NCBI GenBank assembly: GCA_016281295.1
Contig: JAEEII010000140.1
Span: 1-6,613 of the forward strand
DNA length: 6,613 nt
Reading direction: 5' to 3'
Source of the DNA: Bacteroidales bacterium
GTDB taxonomy: Bacteria; Bacteroidota; Bacteroidia; Bacteroidales; F082
Below are positions 5,008 through 6,613 of this stretch, in pieces; within the stretch, counting starts at the first letter, position 1, and the number at the start of each line of letters is the position of its first letter. The translations under genes were made by a program, and so were the position numbers. The notes beneath the pieces were generated by a model. That model made no database searches, had not been told where the DNA came from, and saw only the letters and a program-made list of their open reading frames with translations.

Positions 5008-6613
5008 ATGAAAAAAACATTCCTATTTATCTTAGTAGCTTTGCTGGCGTCCTGCGTAAAGGACACAGATCCAAGCTTGTCGCATTTCCAATTGTTAAAA
5101 GAAAAAGAAAAGGTGACGGTCGGAACGGACAGGGTGTCCATTGAAGGGCAGTTTTCTTTCGAGGGCAAGGTGGAAGCTATGAGTTTGCGTTTGAGTAAAA
5201 ATGCTCATCTGCATGGTTCAGATGATTATCCTGTCACCGTGTCGGGTCAGACTTTTTCGGTGATGATCGACAGCTTAGAGCCTGGCTTCTTGTATTATTA
5301 TCAATATTTGGTCGATTACGGTGCATCAACGGTTTTTCTTACGGAGATTGACTCCTTCCGAACCCTTGCGGTGCAAGCCGTGGTTGAGACATTGGAGGTG
5401 CTTCCTCTTGACAGCACCTCGTTCCGTGTCAAAGCGCGGGTGCTTGGCGATGGTGGCGATCCCGTCACGGAGCGCGGCGTCTGTTGGAATGATTATGGGG
5501 ATCCTACGGTTGAGGATCATCGGGTTTCACACGAAGAAGGAGGTTTGGGTGAATACACTTGCAAGCTTTTAGGATTACCTCCTTTCACTACTTGCTATGC
5601 TCGTGCGTATGCCAGAAATGGCATGGGTGTGAGTTATGGCGCGGTACTTTCTTTTAGCACGGGCATCGAAGTGAATCTGCCAATCGTGCATACTTTGGAG
5701 GTGACGGGAGTGGCAATATCGGCAGCTGTCTGTCTGTGCACTGTCCATGAAGATGGTGGAGCAGAGGTGTTTGAACGTGGGGTCTGTTGGAGTACCCATC
5801 CCAATCCTGATATCACCAGCTGGGTCTATGCTAACGGCAATGGACTGGGTGAGTATCAAGTGGATATGGTCAACTTGGAGCCTAATACCACCTATTATGT
5901 GCGGGCCTACGCAAAAAACAGTAAAGGGATAGGCTATGGCGAAGTGCTGAGCTTTACTACCGAAGAGGAGCTGGAACCTCCTTTGGGAGCCATCAATGGC
6001 TTGTTCACCGTGGGCGAAAACAAGCAGGTCTGGTTCTCACAAGGAAATCTAATTTATCAGGCCTCGGACCATTATTGGGGTTTTCATGGAAGCCAATATG
6101 AGCTTATCGGCGATGACAACTCCAATATCTCAGCTCAGTATTCAGGTTGGATTGATTTGTTCGGATGGGGTACCAGTGGTTATGAACATGGCGCGGTGTG
6201 TTATCAGCCTTGGTCGACCACAGAGCAAACGGATCTGTATTGGGCATACGGTTCGGAGACCTGCAATTTGTTTGATCAAACGGGACAAGCTGATTGGGGA
6301 TATGGAGTTGACTTAGAGGAGGAGGGCGCACAGTCCCATTCTTGGCGAACGTTGACCGTTGAGGAATGGGGTTATCTGTTCCAGGAGAGGAACACCTCTT
6401 CGGGTATCCGTTATGCCAAGGCTAATGTGGAAGGTGTCAACGGAGTGATTCTGTTGCCTGATGCATGGTCGACTTCTTTCTTTAACCTGAACAATGTTAA
6501 CCAATCGCAGGCAAGTTTCCTCAGTAACAGCCTGTTAGGTTGGGAGTTCGATGCCTATCTGGAACCCAATGGTGCTGTGTTTTTGCCTGCTGCGGGATTC
6601 CGTAGAGGAACAG
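5008..6613 (+). CDS. Lipoprotein with fibronectin-like repeats and FISUMP/C-type-lectin-like C-terminal domain (3' end missing)
   Basis: This reading frame stays open for 535 codons and runs off the window. The signal peptide ends in a lipobox, LLASC, with lipidated Cys16. The next residues, VKDTD, resemble the acidic/Lys export signal of Bacteroidota surface lipoproteins. Residues about 36-119 form a degenerate beta-sandwich module. Two clearer fibronectin-like modules follow at about 126-218 and 226-318; they share RGVCW, GLGEY, YxRAYAxN and SYG/GYG-xVLSFxT, and repeat at a spacing of about 101 residues. From about 327 (GAINGLFTVGENKQVWFSQG) begins a Trp/Gly-rich domain including SGWIDLFGWGTSGY, WRTLTVEEW and LPAAGFRRGT. 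That pattern is typical of Bacteroidales surface proteins related to the FISUMP or SUMF1/C-type-lectin folds. By analogy roughly 40-70 residues are missing. The ATG at 5008 is supported by the signal peptide; the upstream region is A-rich with no Shine-Dalgarno. A binding or display role at the cell surface is inferred. Confidence 0.85.
   Translation, partial: MKKTFLFILVALLASCVKDTDPSLSHFQLLKEKEKVTVGTDRVSIEGQFSFEGKVEAMSLRLSKNAHLHGSDDYPVTVSGQTFSVMIDSLEPGFLYYYQYLVDYGASTVFLTEIDSFRTLAVQAVVETLEVLPLDSTSFRVKARVLGDGGDPVTERGVCWNDYGDPTVEDHRVSHEEGGLGEYTCKLLGLPPFTTCYARAYARNGMGVSYGAVLSFSTGIEVNLPIVHTLEVTGVAISAAVCLCTVHEDGGAEVFERGVCWSTHPNPDITSWVYANGNGLGEYQVDMVNLEPNTTYYVRAYAKNSKGIGYGEVLSFTTEEELEPPLGAINGLFTVGENKQVWFSQGNLIYQASDHYWGFHGSQYELIGDDNSNISAQYSGWIDLFGWGTSGYEHGAVCYQPWSTTEQTDLYWAYGSETCNLFDQTGQADWGYGVDLEEEGAQSHSWRTLTVEEWGYLFQERNTSSGIRYAKANVEGVNGVILLPDAWSTSFFNLNNVNQSQASFLSNSLLGWEFDAYLEPNGAVFLPAAGFRRGT

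Noticed and set aside
4899..5168. Minus-strand frame with an SPPGPLSTVERG stretch
   Set aside because: This peptide is the translation of the REP-like hairpin and the rest is antisense to the lipoprotein gene, so it is not a protein-coding gene.
6000..6613. Lectin-like C-terminal domain considered as a diversity-generating retroelement target
   Set aside because: No reverse transcriptase, template repeat or adenine-biased variable repeat is visible in the window, and the gene's 3' end is missing.

Overview
The window looks like chromosomal DNA from a Bacteroidota bacterium, most likely order Bacteroidales. The evidence is a TAnnTTTG-type -7 promoter element, CarboxypepD_reg-like domains, a lipoprotein with the RGVCW-type fibronectin-like repeats common in this phylum, and mostly A-rich rather than Shine-Dalgarno ribosome binding regions. 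No tRNA, rRNA, CRISPR array, transposase or phage gene is visible. All supported genes are on the + strand.

Layout. Positions 16-1377 encode an exported alpha/beta-hydrolase with an intact Ser-Asp-His triad, apparently a separate transcription unit. A 49-bp gap carries a Bacteroidota-type promoter. It is followed by a tightly packed set: an ECF-type sigma factor (1427-2011), a single-pass membrane anti-sigma-like protein with a periplasmic CarboxypepD_reg-like domain (2008-2784), and a signal-peptide-bearing caspase/metacaspase-like protease (2781-4034). These three are joined by two 4-base ATGA overlaps. After a 9-base gap comes an exported protein with an Ig-like front half and a probable small outer-membrane beta-barrel (4044-4862). 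A 145-bp spacer (4863-5007) holds a 7-bp tandem repeat, a GC-rich REP-like hairpin and a duplicated start-like sequence. The last gene (5008 to beyond the window end) encodes a lipoprotein with fibronectin-like repeats and a C-terminal domain resembling the FISUMP/C-type-lectin-like surface proteins of Bacteroidales.

How the genes may work together (inference). The sigma factor would be held at the inner membrane by its co-translated partner. That partner, the protease, the barrel protein and the lipoprotein would all face the periplasm or cell surface. The arrangement suggests an envelope signalling or stress system in which a caspase-like protease with predicted basic P1 specificity either processes the anti-sigma protein or is an output of the regulon. 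The gene content supports co-regulation; the proteolytic link is a hypothesis.
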